From contig OZ345367.1 in NCBI GenBank assembly GCA_977006965.1, forward strand, positions 1,302,001-1,366,000: 64,000 bases of DNA. The letters are read 5' to 3'. Made by a program: the position numbers and the translations under genes. This DNA is from Phymatolithon calcareum. Taxonomy: Eukaryota; Rhodophyta; Florideophyceae; Hapalidiales. The notes under the pieces are model-generated. The model was not told the origin of the DNA, did not search any database, and worked only from the letters and a program-made list of their open reading frames with translations. Of this stretch, positions 21,158 through 32,782 are shown one piece after another (position 1 is the stretch's first letter; the number at the start of each line of letters is the position of its first letter).

Positions 21158-22639
21158 CTACAGCTCGCCTCCCTTGAAAATTAGCTGCACGACGACGGTG
21201 AGGAAGAATATAATGCGTTCTACACAAGTGAAGACAACTTCGAAAAAGCGGGACCCTCGCAATGCTGCGACGCCAAGCCTTTCAGTGAACCACTTACCAA
21301 ATGCGGCAAGCCCACCAGTGACGACGACCGGACCCAAACACAAGACTCCGTCCCTTTTGTATAAACTAACTGCAAAAAGCCGCGGGAAAAATCCCATTGG
21401 AAATGCATGCCACGGGAACGTTTCAAGAAACGGACGCGCACCACGACCAGCAACCAGACGACTCACATTACGCGCTGCGAGTCGACCGGCCTCCATCGCT
21501 GCGTAAGCCGTCTTCTCGGCAAAACACCCGGCACGGTCGAGTTCGCCGTCAACGACGGCACAGTCACCGGCCGCGAATATATTCACGGCACGCTTCAGTT
21601 GCAAAGTTGCTCGAACAGCGACCTGCCCGTAGGTGTTCATATCCACCTCTGCTGCGACACCACCGGCCGAAAGTGCAGAGCACCCGGCACCGCGCCAGCC
21701 ACCGGTGCATTCAAACGCAAGGTCGGCGCAAATGGGGGTGCCACCGTCCTCGCGTGTGAACGATTGCATTCCTGCCAGCGGGTCGTCGCCGGAAACACCA
21801 TCACAAGGACGAACGCATTTAACGCGTGATAGAACGATTTTCACGCCGCGATCTTTCAACCACTTGGTGGCGTAGACACCCGCATAGGTCGGGAGACGAG
21901 GCAGAAGACCGCGGTTGGATGTGGCGATCGTGATTGTGCGTTCGGACGAGTTGGGCAGCCCCTCACAAAGCTCCCCGGCCAGCTCTACGCCTACGAGACC
22001 GCCGCCAATGATGAGAATACTACCGAAAAGGTGCATTGTTCACAAGGTCAACGTCGAGCTCGCACGATTATCCCGTGAAAAGAGGATGTGAAATTTTGTG
22101 ACGTACCTTTTTGCGGCCATAATGCTGCCCTTACTATCATCAAGTTCGGCCTCTCGTTGCTTGAGCGCGTACAAGGACGGCAACGTTTTCACAGGAGATG
22201 GATAAGCGACGCCGACAGCCCAGATGCAATATGCAAAATGCACATGGACTATGGGATCGCGAGAAGTGGAATTTTCCCATGGCTTGTCATGCAGCTGGAC
22301 AGCGGCCTCATTACGAGAGAGCGAGATGACTGTGCCATGCATAAAGTCAAATTTGCGGTTGCGAAGGTCCGCGGAAATTCTGCCGATATGGTCAGGGTGA
22401 ACAAGACACCGCAATGCGGACGGCAGGAACTCGAAATAGTCCTGTGACGCGACAAGGGTGACTGAGACCTGCGGACGTGAACGAATAAGCACCTCCGCGG
22501 CGCAGACACCGGCAAAGCCTCCGCCCACGACTAGGACATGCGGATAAGATCTCTTGGCCGAGAGGCCACGCATCTCGTTGATCGCGCGATTAGGTTCGGC
22601 AAGGTAAAGTTGCGGGCGAGTGGGTTGTCTCTCGGTCAT
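21158..22639 (-). CDS. FAD-dependent NAD(P)H oxidoreductase (AIFM2/NDH2 type), one intron
   Basis: Exons are 22639-22107 and 22019-21158, with an 87-bp GT-AG intron (GTACGT...GGTAG) that joins AAAAAG to TATTCTC and preserves the frame, giving 464 residues. Residues 35-44 hold the FAD-binding VLVVGGGFAG; residues 179-188 hold the NAD(P)H-binding ILIIGGGLVG; NIFAAGDCA (about 324) is the second FAD contact typical of the pyridine nucleotide-disulphide fold. The last ~20 residues are hydrophobic (IIFFLTVVVQLIF), suggesting a membrane anchor. The family includes quinone reductases such as AIFM2/FSP1 and type II NADH dehydrogenases; substrate cannot be fixed from sequence. No clear transit peptide is seen. 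Confidence 0.85.
22020..22106 (-). other. Intron of the oxidoreductase gene
   Basis: GTACGT donor, GGTAG acceptor. Removing it fuses the FAD and NAD(P)H halves in frame, with the second Rossmann motif directly after the junction. Confidence 0.85.
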
Positions 22640-23205
22640 GTCTCAGCACATGACTTAATTCCCAATACAGTTTCTCGAACCTTTGACGACTGATTGTGCG
22701 GATTGCATGGCACGATGTGAACGCGGGAAATACGACCGTTGCATGCGAATGTGAACAAGTTAAGGTCATGCGAATATGGAGTGTGCCGGTACGGTTGTGA
22801 AGCGGTGCATGTCATGGGTGTAACATCACGATGGGAAGCAAATGGCGGCAGCCTCCAGAATTTCAACGTCTAGGAGCGGTCCAACGATTTCCCATTTGGG
22901 GGTCAACCTGCGGTAGAGGATATTGCGCAGAACCCTAGAAGAATATTTACAGGTATGAAGTCGAGCATCGGCTTAATACCGCACCGTCGTGCTGTTGCAC
23001 TTGTTATCTGTGCAATATGGCCTCTCTCTACCTTCTCTCGTGAAGGAGTAGCAGTGCTCCGCTAAAATGTATTTCCTTCTAATCCGTGTGTCCCACGTAA
23101 TTGATCTGCACAAGATTCTCTCTGCCCCGATCGTGCTTGCGATGATGTTGGCGTACAACTTCAGCACTGCTGCATGGACGTAACTTGCATAGCTCATAAG
23201 GCTAG
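22640..23205. other. Intergenic, nothing recognised
   Basis: About 560 bp between a minus-strand and a plus-strand gene, so it should hold both promoters. No repeat or RNA gene is seen. Confidence 0.6.
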
Positions 23206-23739
23206 ATGTGGCATATCAAGAGTCTAGCCATTCCGGACCGAAACTTTGACAAAGAAATACAGATGAACACTGCCGTGTCAATCTTTTGTCTTCTTGCGTT
23301 GTACTGGGTTACTCCCTGGGTGCTCATCTTGGGCGGTAAAGATGCTCCGGACTTTGTCGTTGCAATCTCTGTGTCGCTGTGCTGTTGCGGCTGTGTGATT
23401 TTGTTTGCTTCTGGTGCACAGAAGTACTTCAATCTGCGAGTCCGAAGATGGCTGATCACGGATGGCTTCTTTACACGCACACGCAGTCCCAGCTACTTCG
23501 GCAAAATTATGATCTGCACCGGCTTCGCGAGGCTGTCAATGCATTGGGTTCCGCTCGTCATCAACTTTATGTTTTGGTTGTTCTCTTCGAAGATTCCGAA
23601 GAAGGAGAATCGTTGTCGCGTTATCTCGAATGGGCTACTTACGTCTTGCGAACGAGCGTGGTATTTCCAAAACTCATTAGGTCGTCCTGTGTTTAAGGAC
23701 AAAAACCGCAAGGCAAACGGACAAAATGTGCAAAGTTGA
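23206..23739 (+). pseudogene. DUF1295-type membrane protein, probably frameshifted
   Basis: From ATG 23206 the frame gives 177 residues with three hydrophobic segments and the DUF1295/steroid-reductase-like block AQKYFNLRVRRWLITDGFF.TRSPSYFGKIMI...HWVPL (residues about 71-116). The last third drifts from the family. The overlapping frame reads ESLSRYLEWATYV at 23611-23649, which is the expected continuation (KKE.SLSRY.EW). A one-base indel near 23605 therefore explains both. The family is usually longer at the N-terminus (about 270-330 residues). Known members are integral membrane, some reducing steroid-like substrates. It is either a decaying gene or a sequence error. Confidence 0.7.
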
Positions 23740-24160
23740 ACGTTTATTGAAAATATAGCGTGGCAGAACTTGCTGCACATCGTTTTTTCTGTGATTGCTT
23801 TTGTCGATGCTAGGTGTAAGCATCCTGCACTGCGGAATACGATCGAATTGTGAAGGTTGTCAGAATCGATTAAGGTCTCTCTAATTCTCCCCGTGCGCAA
23901 AATCGAGCAAAACGCAGCGATTGATTGTCGCACTACACGGAGAACTCAGAAGCACATAAACGAACAGGAAAACCGACCGCATCGTTAGGAGTGCCCTCTG
24001 GTCGACGCATGCATTCTCTGGACGTTCAACATGAACGTCCAGAGCAACCTACCGAAGAAACACATGATTTTTCTGTCCAGAAACCATCATGTTAACTTGC
24101 GGCTGTGAAAAGGAACGAATAGCACCGTGTCGCATTCCGTTCGAAGTCAAACAGATCAAA
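23740..24160. other. Intergenic, short inverted repeat only
   Basis: Contains GGACGTTCAACATGAACGTCC (24018-24038), a small perfect hairpin between two converging genes; it could act at RNA 3' ends. Nothing else is seen. Confidence 0.5.
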
Positions 24161-25661
24161 TCAATGCTCCTCATTGAACACGATGTTGAGCGCAAAGGCG
24201 GTATTCAAGGTAAAAAACAAGGGGACAGTCACGTACTGATAAAAAACAGTGGTTGCAACATCTTCTTCGAGCTGTGGCCCAAGGTTCGGCAAGAACTGAG
24301 ACATAACTACGACAACCATTACTACGTTATTGGCCGTCGGCCCAGCAAATTGGATGAGGGAAAACACACCAAGGAGCTTCCCCGGGATTTGCCACATATT
24401 GAAGGCACGGTAGAGCACGCGGCCGATAAACGGCAAGACAATCATTCGAAGTGACAGGATGCCCATGTGCGCCCAAAAACCGAACTGTTTTCGTGGGGAT
24501 ACATACGTACCGGACGGGGATGTAATTTTGTCCTGCATAGATGAAAAACCCAAGATCGCAGTTAGAACGGAAGAAACGTACCCGCATGACGAGCATGTGA
24601 AGAAAGTGAAGAAAGCGAAGTACCCACCTTGACCCGCGACGAGTACAGCTTCGCTCCTACAATTATCGAGCTCACTGGTACAACCATATTGCCCATCATG
24701 CGAATAGCATTGAATACAGGGCTGAGAGCGCCACCGTGATTGAGCAATGCTTTCGACAGGCCCGGGATCTGCGTGAGTAAAAAAGACATGCATGTGGTTA
24801 ATAGCATCAAAAAACCAAATCGAAAAGGCACCGAACTCCAAGAAGAAGAAAAATATGCGGTTAATGGGAGCAAAAAAACAGTACGAAAGTTCACCGAACG
24901 CCAAGAAGTAGTACGCGTGTACTTACGCAAGCAGTGCCCACGGCAAACACCATCGCCAGCGACATGGGAGAGAAAAACCCCGGTCGCTGCAAGTTCACCG
25001 GCGGTCGTTTCGGAACGAGTGCTTCCTCCTCGTCCGGTGCAACGTCCGGTGCATTAACGAGATACGAAAACACAGGGAACCACACAACGATATTCCACGT
25101 GACGCAAAACATACTGATAAGTTCTGCGGCGCGAGAAATACATCGCGTATCTTCATGAAGCGGTTCGAAATTGTCGCACAGCGCACTCAAAATAAGCAGC
25201 GGTATACTACGACCGTTTCCCACCATGACGCAGACGAGAATCGCTCGTTGCACCGCCTTCTCCTTTCCGCGACCTAACAGCATTGCGCACGGTGCCGCGA
25301 CTGCTAGTCCGACGCCGAGGACAACGATGCCCCAAAGCGGTGGGAAAATGATTTCGAGAATACTTGCAGCAGAGAAATGGTCCCGCGCGGCTTGAAAGCC
25401 CTCCAACATCGCAAAATACATCAGCGATGGAATCAGAAGTTGAACCATGACTATGGCGAACGGACGGTTAGAGAATCAACGACGGGGACACCGAAAAGGG
25501 AGGGAATAACACTGTTGGAACGTACTTTGCGAGAGAGTGTACACGGCCTTGCCGTGCAGAATGCAGCAGTGCGCGAGATAGGCCCCGGCGGCACATAGGG
25601 AGACGATTTCCAGGGTGCCATTCAGACCCGCCCAGGCGACCGCGGCCGTACTGGCGGTCAT
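24161..25661 (-). CDS. Auxin-efflux-carrier family transporter (PIN-like/PILS type), four exons
   Basis: Exons: 25661-25526, 25450-24927, 24768-24628, 24532-24161. All introns are GT-AG (75, 158 and 95 bp) and the joined frame is 390 residues, normal for PIN-LIKES. The start ATG 25661 opens MTASTAAVAWAGLNGTLEIVSLCAAG, the first membrane helix. Other hydrophobic helices follow (MVQLLIPSLMYFAML; WGIVVLGVGLAVAAP; IVLPFIGRVLY; FFTLNTAFALNIVF). The family motif VCVMVGNGRSIPLLIL and the C-terminal AGPTANNVVMV pattern match the mem_trans fold. A hydrophilic loop (APDVAPDEEEALVPKRPP) separates two five-helix halves. In plants the relatives move auxin across ER or plasma membranes; the substrate in this alga is unknown. 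Confidence 0.85.
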
Positions 25662-28155
25662 GACGGCGGTGCACGGACGGCGTGCGAAGCGGAAATGTTC
25701 GTCAATATGTAGGCTGGAACGTCGAGCCCATGAGTAAGATATATATGGCAGTCGGGTGCAAAAGCTTCGCTGGCCGACTACCTCGCGGCAGGGAATGTTG
25801 AGTGGAAGAACGAGGTCTGTGTCCGAAAAAATTATTTTTTGATACGGACATCGCAAGAGAAATTTCAATCGAGCGGTCGACGGCTATTGAGGTGCTCTGT
25901 CGCGGTGAAGTATGGCGCTCCTTTTGATATCCTGTAATCGAGCTCGCTGAACATTGGAGAGGGAGAGACGGAGAACAAGCTTTGCGTAAGGGTGCAGTAG
26001 GGTTTGCGCTGAAGAATGGGACGGGGGGATGTGGAGGGCAGAAATGGCTGTTCTTCGCACAGATGGACGCTACTGTGGGCAGTTTGGCGACAGTTTCACT
26101 GGCGTCATGGGTGGGACGCTGTTTACAGTATTGCAGCATGGTGCGGCGCGAAAATTGGAGACTTTCGCTGGCACGAAGAGGTATGTCGGGCAGATAAAAA
26201 TTTAAGTGGAGGGCATTTTTTTTATGAATAATCACTCTCAGAGGCCACTACCTTTTCGTTGAAGGGCCTCATCGTGATGCTGCCGTCCACAAGCGTGATC
26301 TGCATTGATTCGTTAGACATCAAGGAAAGAGAGAAAAGATACACCGTGAGCAGCGAAGGTTGGATGCAAATTTCGATGGTGAGCGGTAACCAGTAAAGCC
26401 TTACTCAAGAAACAAATATCGTGCAATTGTTCTGCCCGGAATTGAAGCCAGGCCGTTGATTCCACTCGTCTGCTTTTTATGTAAGGGAGGTGCACCCTCG
26501 CGCGAGTCTAGTGCCTGTCAACGGTTTCAGCGGATAAATATGGCGACAGAAGCACCTGCATTCGGTCGTAGGAAGTTGAGGCACCACTGTGGACTCGCGA
26601 ACCGTCAGCACCGCACGATGCGTACGCCATGAGTTGAGGCCGAGTCCGCAAACATTTGCTGGGACGTACGAGATACGACCGAGATGTGCGAGCGGCTCTC
26701 AATGTGGCGATTGATAGGACAGAATGGAGAAGACTCAGGCGACCATGATATGCCCAGCCGTTCATGGGGGAAATGAGAAATACGCGTATTGTACTATACT
26801 GTTCTGTAATACGTCATTCCAGGACTACTGTACAGTACCTGCAATGCACCTTCAGTTCTCATTCTTAGCACCCTGGTTGACGGCAGTACTAAGACAATGC
26901 TATTGTTTTATCAATAATTTAAATTCGTTTTTGATATTTCGGCTCCGAACGAGCTGTGAACCTTGCGAAAGGTGTCGCGGCCGTAAATCTCCAGTTTAGG
27001 ATTGCATGCGGTCGGTGAACTCTAGAGCGAGGCTAGTTGTAGACCGGAGCGACGAGCTCCTGAGCGGTGACAGGAGGAGACTTGACGAGCGATGGGCGAA
27101 CTGTTCGAGGAACATGTTCATTATAATGAACTGGTAAACGTAGTAACTTGGTCTGGACTTCAGCTGAGATGAAAGGTTGAGCTAAATATTGTCTGATCGA
27201 GATCGAGGGCAGGACTAACGTGCGGTGTGTAGAAATGAGGAGAGCAAAATCGCTGCAGGATGAAACGATGGCTCGATCTTCGTCGCAAATTCGACGGAAG
27301 ATGCTGATGGCAGGTCAAGGGCAACCTCTGAAAAAACCTGAAACGCTACGTTCTGAGCTTTGCTGCTGCCCTTACGCGAGACTTAATCCTCACGGGGCGT
27401 GAGAGTGACATGTCATCTACTTGAAGGGCAAGTACTTGCGCTTAGTGAGGCTCTTTGGAGACTGACCACTCTCTAAGGGCAACATGCGTTGGTGTTAGCC
27501 ATGATGAACGCACTGAAGTATCAGCCACTCGCGAGTTGTACATTCGAGTGAGTAACTTGATTGCAAGGAATTGTGCACTCAAGCGATGGTTTTCATGTGA
27601 TATGTTCGGGCAAGCAACGCGTTGCGTATTCAGTGGTCCTCCCTCATAACCGTCCCAACCCTTCACACAACCATGCACGTCTGATCGGACGTGCATGGTT
27701 GTGTAAAGGGTTGGGACGGTTATGAGGGAGGACCAGCACTGAGTGTCGCTTATGCTGGGTATGAGCCCTGACTGTTCGTGTCGCACGTTGGAAAGCATTG
27801 CTTTGCGATTGACGTCTCTTCGATTACGGTTCTGCTTGTGATTTGATTGCTCTGGAAGGTGGGCATAAAAAGCAGTAAACTTTATCTTGTGTTGATATGC
27901 CTAGCCACGTACTGTAATGATGAACTGATCTAAGTCTGAATCTGATTTGCTTACAAATCGCGGGAAAATCGAAAAAATGAAAAACCAAAAACCGGAAGGG
28001 ATACCCGCCAAAAATTGCCCCACCCGTCTCACCATACAGTAGTAATTGAAACTTTCAAAACGCAATGCAACCGATGCCAATGCAACCAAAGCAGCGAAAG
28101 TGCCACCACGGCAGCTGATAGCCACCTCCGCCGAGCACCAACATCAGGCTTGGAA
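25662..28155. other. 2.5-kb intergenic region with one long hairpin
   Basis: No reliable coding frame. It contains the 100-bp palindrome at 27635-27734 and the motif TACTGTACAGTA at 26826. It separates divergent genes, so promoters of both the transporter and the Claspin-like gene should lie at its edges. Confidence 0.6.
27635..27734. repeat. 100-bp hairpin (47-bp arms)
   Basis: GGTCCTCCCTCATAACCGTC... pairs with its reverse complement ending GAGGGAGGACC with about two mismatches around a minimal loop (CTGATCGG). It could be a MITE or a small-RNA precursor. No target duplication was found. Confidence 0.9.
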
Positions 28156-30360
28156 ATGGCGGACGTCCGTGCCCGTCTCGCAGCTCTACGCGCCCGTCGA
28201 AGAGACCGTAACAAGGCCACACCCGCAGCTCCGGTGTGCGCCGACCCCGCGCTTGCTGCCGCAGCCGCGGCCGTCGGTCAGCCGCAGCAATCTTGGGATG
28301 CCGACTTCAAGGAACGACTAGCCGGACAGGCCGGTTCCGATGATGAGCTCGATGACATTGTCGTACTTCCACCGCCGCCCGTAAAGCTTGACCCGATTGC
28401 CGCGCGCATTGCATGGCGTAAAGAACAACGGGCTGCGGCGAAGAGAAAGACACAGCGTATCCTGGCGGAACAGTACCCTGTCGTACGTATTCCAAAGCAG
28501 GAGGACCTTGCTCCGAAGGAGGAGGTTAACGATGAGGAGGAATTGCTGCTTGAGGAGGAGGTCGACGATGACGGCGAAGATGAGGATGAGGAAAACGACG
28601 AAAAGGAGGAATCTGAGGGGGAGGAGGAGGAGGAAGGGACACGTGAAGGCGACGAGGAAATAGAGGACTTGGAGAAGCACGAAGGCATTGAAACGAAGGA
28701 GGCGTCCAAAGAAGAAGGTGCCACAGGCAAGAGGCCAATTGATGAATTGGAAAATACGTCAGGTCTCGAAGCTGGAACGGATGCCGTTCCGATAACGAAA
28801 ATCAATACCGACCACATTGCGAGCTCGCAACTCTCTGATCCGACTGCTGCGTCCTCCAAGTCCCCAATTCAGGCTCCGGCAGAATCGGAGTCTCAAGTCT
28901 GTAAAGAAGCATCAGAGTTGAAAATGGTTACACAGGAAACTGTAACGGTACCGAAGAATTGCGTGACTTACAATGAATCCCCAGTGACTCCGGAGTCATC
29001 CTGCGGTGCGTTGCCGGCAACAGAATCAATCTCCTCCCCGAAACTCGCTCCTAAAGAGACAGTTTCTCCCCCAGACGACTCTGGAACGGTCGACTCTTCT
29101 CGCGTCACGGTGCAGTTGAAAACCGGGTCCTCCAGCACTGCAAAAAGCAATGCACAGAGTTCTGTATGGTCCAAGAGGGGACAAGCGTTCACGGCAAGTT
29201 CAGGTCGCACGGGGCCATTCTCCAAGCTATTTGCAGCCCGTGTAGATACCGGTGCTACGGTATCCTCACGCCCTGCACCAGCAGCGCTGAACTCAGCCTT
29301 CATCGATGACGAAGCTGAGGACGAGCTTGATGGTCCCGACGATACCGTCATGCCCCGTGCAGACAGCGATACGGACGATGAACAGGCGTTGCAGGAAGTT
29401 GGGGTAGTGGCTGATTCTCAGATGCATCAGGGGGATGCTGAACGACTGGCTCAATTCCATCGAAAATGGGAGGAGAAGAATGACGGAGAAGTCATGAAGA
29501 ACATTGCTGAAAATTGCAAAGATGTCGACAACGCTATGGACCTCACAGAGTTGCTCCAACGGAAAGAAAAGACCGCGTCGGAGAACGAAGATGCTGCTTC
29601 CGAATTCTGTATGGGCAACATGTCGTTGGACCGCAGTCGCGAGGCTGCTGACAATTACGTCGATGCAATGTTCAGAGATGACGATAGCCGTGGAATTTTT
29701 AAGAACGACTTAGAAACACCTGAGAAAAATGCAGATGATCTCGAATTAAGTAAGCGCAAGGCGCGAGCGTTATGGAGAGCGCGCCAGAAGAACCGTTCTC
29801 GAACAGGTGCGGACGACGAGAATTCCATCTCTCTATTGGGATTGTTCGCTGAAGTTGACAATGACCGTACCAAGCAGCACAGACGACAAATCGAAACTGC
29901 ATGCCGCTCCGCATCTGTTCTGCCGAACGCATCGCAAGCCGAGAAGAAGGGTAAACGCAAGTCGATGTGTGACGTTAAGCAGAACGATGTCAATATGCCT
30001 GAATGGGAGCGTCGCCGCATATGCCTCGAACGCGTTGAGAAGCGGCGCAGAACTGCTGTGTCCATTGATAAGTGGTCGTACGCATCGGACGCTCTTGACC
30101 GCGCCACACGCGCGGCTGCTCCAGCAGAGCGTAAGGCGAGCAAGACTAAATCGCACGCAGCTGCGCCGGTCGGCGGTGGATCGTACGCTCCGAAGCCCAT
30201 GGAGGTGCAGAAAGTGCGAGCGGCGCCCAGTCGAAGAAGCGCTGCTGGCACAAAACGAGGACCTTTGCGAAATGGAGGGAAGAAAAGTGGGAAAAAGGTA
30301 TCAACTTTTAAGGCCCTTTTCGACGCTCTCGACCAACGGCCGACTACGGATGTGTCATGA
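28156..30360 (+). CDS. Acidic nuclear protein, Claspin/Mrc1-like
   Basis: 734 residues from ATG 28156; the upstream frame has no Met. The N-terminus is basic (MADVRARLAALRARRRDR). A long Glu/Asp tract covers about residues 120-180, followed by a Ser/Thr/Pro-rich linker. The block FIDDEAEDELDGPDD...DSDTDDEQ...AQFHRKWEEKNDGEV (about 424-490) resembles the acidic DEAEDE plus D..K/R.F motif of Claspin/Mrc1, which couples replication forks to checkpoint kinase. The C-terminus is basic (KRGPLRNGGKKSGKKVSTFKALF). Low complexity makes homology weak; another acidic chromatin protein is possible. It converges with VPS52, with 280 bp between stops. No intron. Confidence 0.5.
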   Translation: MADVRARLAALRARRRDRNKATPAAPVCADPALAAAAAAVGQPQQSWDADFKERLAGQAGSDDELDDIVVLPPPPVKLDPIAARIAWRKEQRAAAKRKTQRILAEQYPVVRIPKQEDLAPKEEVNDEEELLLEEEVDDDGEDEDEENDEKEESEGEEEEEGTREGDEEIEDLEKHEGIETKEASKEEGATGKRPIDELENTSGLEAGTDAVPITKINTDHIASSQLSDPTAASSKSPIQAPAESESQVCKEASELKMVTQETVTVPKNCVTYNESPVTPESSCGALPATESISSPKLAPKETVSPPDDSGTVDSSRVTVQLKTGSSSTAKSNAQSSVWSKRGQAFTASSGRTGPFSKLFAARVDTGATVSSRPAPAALNSAFIDDEAEDELDGPDDTVMPRADSDTDDEQALQEVGVVADSQMHQGDAERLAQFHRKWEEKNDGEVMKNIAENCKDVDNAMDLTELLQRKEKTASENEDAASEFCMGNMSLDRSREAADNYVDAMFRDDDSRGIFKNDLETPEKNADDLELSKRKARALWRARQKNRSRTGADDENSISLLGLFAEVDNDRTKQHRRQIETACRSASVLPNASQAEKKGKRKSMCDVKQNDVNMPEWERRRICLERVEKRRRTAVSIDKWSYASDALDRATRAAAPAERKASKTKSHAAAPVGGGSYAPKPMEVQKVRAAPSRRSAAGTKRGPLRNGGKKSGKKVSTFKALFDALDQRPTTDVS

Positions 30361-30640
30361 TGCATACTGTACATGTCGTCTTAGCCTTTCTAGACTTGCA
30401 CGCAGTATTGTTTCTGAATTCAGAAGTCGTTCATGTGAACAAAGTGGGATGGATACCCTCTGTCTGTTCGTGCATTCATCATTCGTGGTACATAATCTCG
30501 TTACGTTTTTATTTTCCTGCCTTCTCTCCGCAACTAATAGGTTAGTTCGTTCGTTAATGGCTTGACCCAGCAAGTAAGCTACGTAGCTAACCGCCGTTTG
30601 ATCAATAAACTGTCTATTCGCAGCAACATTCAGCGGACTA

Positions 30641-32782
30641 TCATGAACCACCACCGACTGCTTTTTGTCGCAACTCGTACACGATTTCTGTGCTTGTGAC
30701 CAATTCGTTTCGTAGACTTGGATATTTAGCGTCAATTGCGTTTTCGCATCTCTTGTGATACGCCAGCAGTCGCGCAAAGAGGGCTCTAGATAGATCTGAT
30801 CCAACAGTGAGACTCTGAAACTCTCGAAGCACATTCTCAAGCATATGCTCAACAGAAAGTCGCCAATTAGCCGCAAACTCTCGCAGTACCGCCTTGACAT
30901 GCGCTTCCGAGGCGAACTTCCTCCTTTGTGACGGAACTGTACTTTTTGACAATCGTTCGTACTCCCTGACAAAGGACACCAGATCTGGGAAATGATCCGC
31001 AACCTCATGTTCGACAAAAGCGGCCGTATGCACACCCTGGAGTTCAGAGTAGGATCGATACTCGTCCGTGTGTGACAAGCCATATTTGTGATACACACTC
31101 AGAATGAGGTCAACGTTGTTGATGAGAAACATGTACCGATGCTTTGCACGGGGGAAAAGGGCCGAAAGAGAGTTTAAGAATGCGCCGTACTCTGCGCGCA
31201 ATCTTCGCACACCGTCAGTGATGCTGTCGTCCCGCGACCCGAAACCAGCAATGGTGAGTACAGCCGCTGAAAACTCAACATATCTCCGTGTAACCACATG
31301 GGGCGTGACATCTCTTTCTCCACGTTCGGTGGTTTTTGCAAAAGTCTGTGCAGCGGCGGTGAGACTCGCGACATTTTCATCAAGCAGCTTTTTGAATTTG
31401 GGTTTCAGAAGGATGTCGACACGGATGAAGAAATCCGACAAATCCATCACCTTCCTGTTCTGCATACTTGCACGTTGAGCCTCATTGATTTTGAACGCCA
31501 GAAGCACCCCGATAGTGTCACGCGTCGACGCGACATGAGTGGCAATAGTTTCCAACAAATTTGAAACAACATCCTTAAAAAATACATCGAACATCCTACC
31601 ATCCGCCTCGCCGAAAAAGTGCTCGCAAAACGAATGCTCTGACGCGCATGTTTCACACAGCATCTTACCAATGGATCGATGAACAACCTCGTATGCAAAC
31701 CTGGTCTTATTATCCTGCGCCACCGCAAGCACAACCGCCGGTCCCGCGACGTCACGAAGTACTTCAATCCGACTCTGCAAACTGAAATCCGGCATTGCAC
31801 CTCCATTCGCCCCCGTTCCGCCCGACGACGACATCGATTCCGCACGTGTGAACAAACCTCCAAGCGACGACTGCTTAACAAACGCACCAGCCGCAGCACC
31901 CATAGACGCCGATCCCACGAGCATTTCGAGCATTTCCGGCGGCGGTTCCATCTTAAGTGCAAACAATTCCGCCGCATACTTTCGAAACAACGTGATATAA
32001 GTCCTCGACATAGTATCCACATACGCATCACGAACCTGCATAAAACTACGAGGATCCTGCTCCTCAAGAAACTCAACAATTGCGCGATGCGGCAGCAACA
32101 CACTCTCCTTCACAATACCCACATTCGTATTCGGTCTTCTCAACAACTCAATCTTACCCAGCAAAAACTCACGCGTCTTCCGCACAGCAGTCGCGACAAG
32201 CTTGTCAAGATACGGCCGTAATTCAGGATATACCGCCGACGTCCGCACATCTTTCATGTCGTATACCGCTTGCTTTTTCGCCAGCGATGCCAAACACTGC
32301 TCGTAACGCTTGTCGCCAACACGGCCGTCCACCACATGTCGCACCAATGCCGGATCGAGCGCGAGCTCGTGCACAAAGCCCGACAGATGATGATGAGCAT
32401 CGCGACCACGACGGGCGCGCTCCGCACCGCCGCGTGCCGCGGCTTGCAAGGCTGACACGCTTGCCTCCACGCTTGCTAGACGGGCCGCGGTGGCGAGTAG
32501 CGCTGCGTGTGCATCGGAGAGGGTTTTGTGGGCGGAGGAGGCCTCTTCTAAGGCGGCGCGTGCATCGGGGGCACGCGCTACGCTAGCTGCAACGCAGTCG
32601 TCGACAGCGCCGCCCCAGGCGGCCGCCGCTGCTGCTGCTCCGGCTGCTACCGCTCGCGGCGAGCGGAGTACGGGGGCGGGATCACGCTTGAGAGATAAGG
32701 CGTCGAGGCCGAGTGACGCCCATAGGGAGCCGTCGTCTGCTCCTGTACCGGAGGCGGAATGCGATACGGTTGCGGTATCCAT
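30641..32782 (-). CDS. VPS52: VPS52, GARP/EARP tethering complex subunit
   Basis: 713 residues from ATG 32782. An Ala-rich, coiled-coil N-terminus (residues 30-130) is followed by the Vps52/Sac2 core: REFLLGKIELLRRPNTNVGIVKESVLL, HRAIVEFLEEQDP and RDAYVDTMSRTYITLFRKYAAEL, which is the family's most conserved stretch. Further down are KHRYMFLINNVDLIL and the C-terminal helical bundle. VPS52 joins VPS51, 53 and 54 to tether endosome-derived vesicles at the trans-Golgi. Length matches the family (640-720). Intronless. The coding strand changes from C-rich near the start to G-rich in the middle, as in neighbouring genes. Confidence 0.9.
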   Translation of the reverse strand: MDTATVSHSASGTGADDGSLWASLGLDALSLKRDPAPVLRSPRAVAAGAAAAAAAWGGAVDDCVAASVARAPDARAALEEASSAHKTLSDAHAALLATAARLASVEASVSALQAAARGGAERARRGRDAHHHLSGFVHELALDPALVRHVVDGRVGDKRYEQCLASLAKKQAVYDMKDVRTSAVYPELRPYLDKLVATAVRKTREFLLGKIELLRRPNTNVGIVKESVLLPHRAIVEFLEEQDPRSFMQVRDAYVDTMSRTYITLFRKYAAELFALKMEPPPEMLEMLVGSASMGAAAGAFVKQSSLGGLFTRAESMSSSGGTGANGGAMPDFSLQSRIEVLRDVAGPAVVLAVAQDNKTRFAYEVVHRSIGKMLCETCASEHSFCEHFFGEADGRMFDVFFKDVVSNLLETIATHVASTRDTIGVLLAFKINEAQRASMQNRKVMDLSDFFIRVDILLKPKFKKLLDENVASLTAAAQTFAKTTERGERDVTPHVVTRRYVEFSAAVLTIAGFGSRDDSITDGVRRLRAEYGAFLNSLSALFPRAKHRYMFLINNVDLILSVYHKYGLSHTDEYRSYSELQGVHTAAFVEHEVADHFPDLVSFVREYERLSKSTVPSQRRKFASEAHVKAVLREFAANWRLSVEHMLENVLREFQSLTVGSDLSRALFARLLAYHKRCENAIDAKYPSLRNELVTSTEIVYELRQKAVGGGS

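Noticed and set aside
28278-28859. Ser-rich minus-strand ORF opposite the acidic protein
   Set aside because: It is the reverse complement of a Glu/Asp codon tract, a common shadow.
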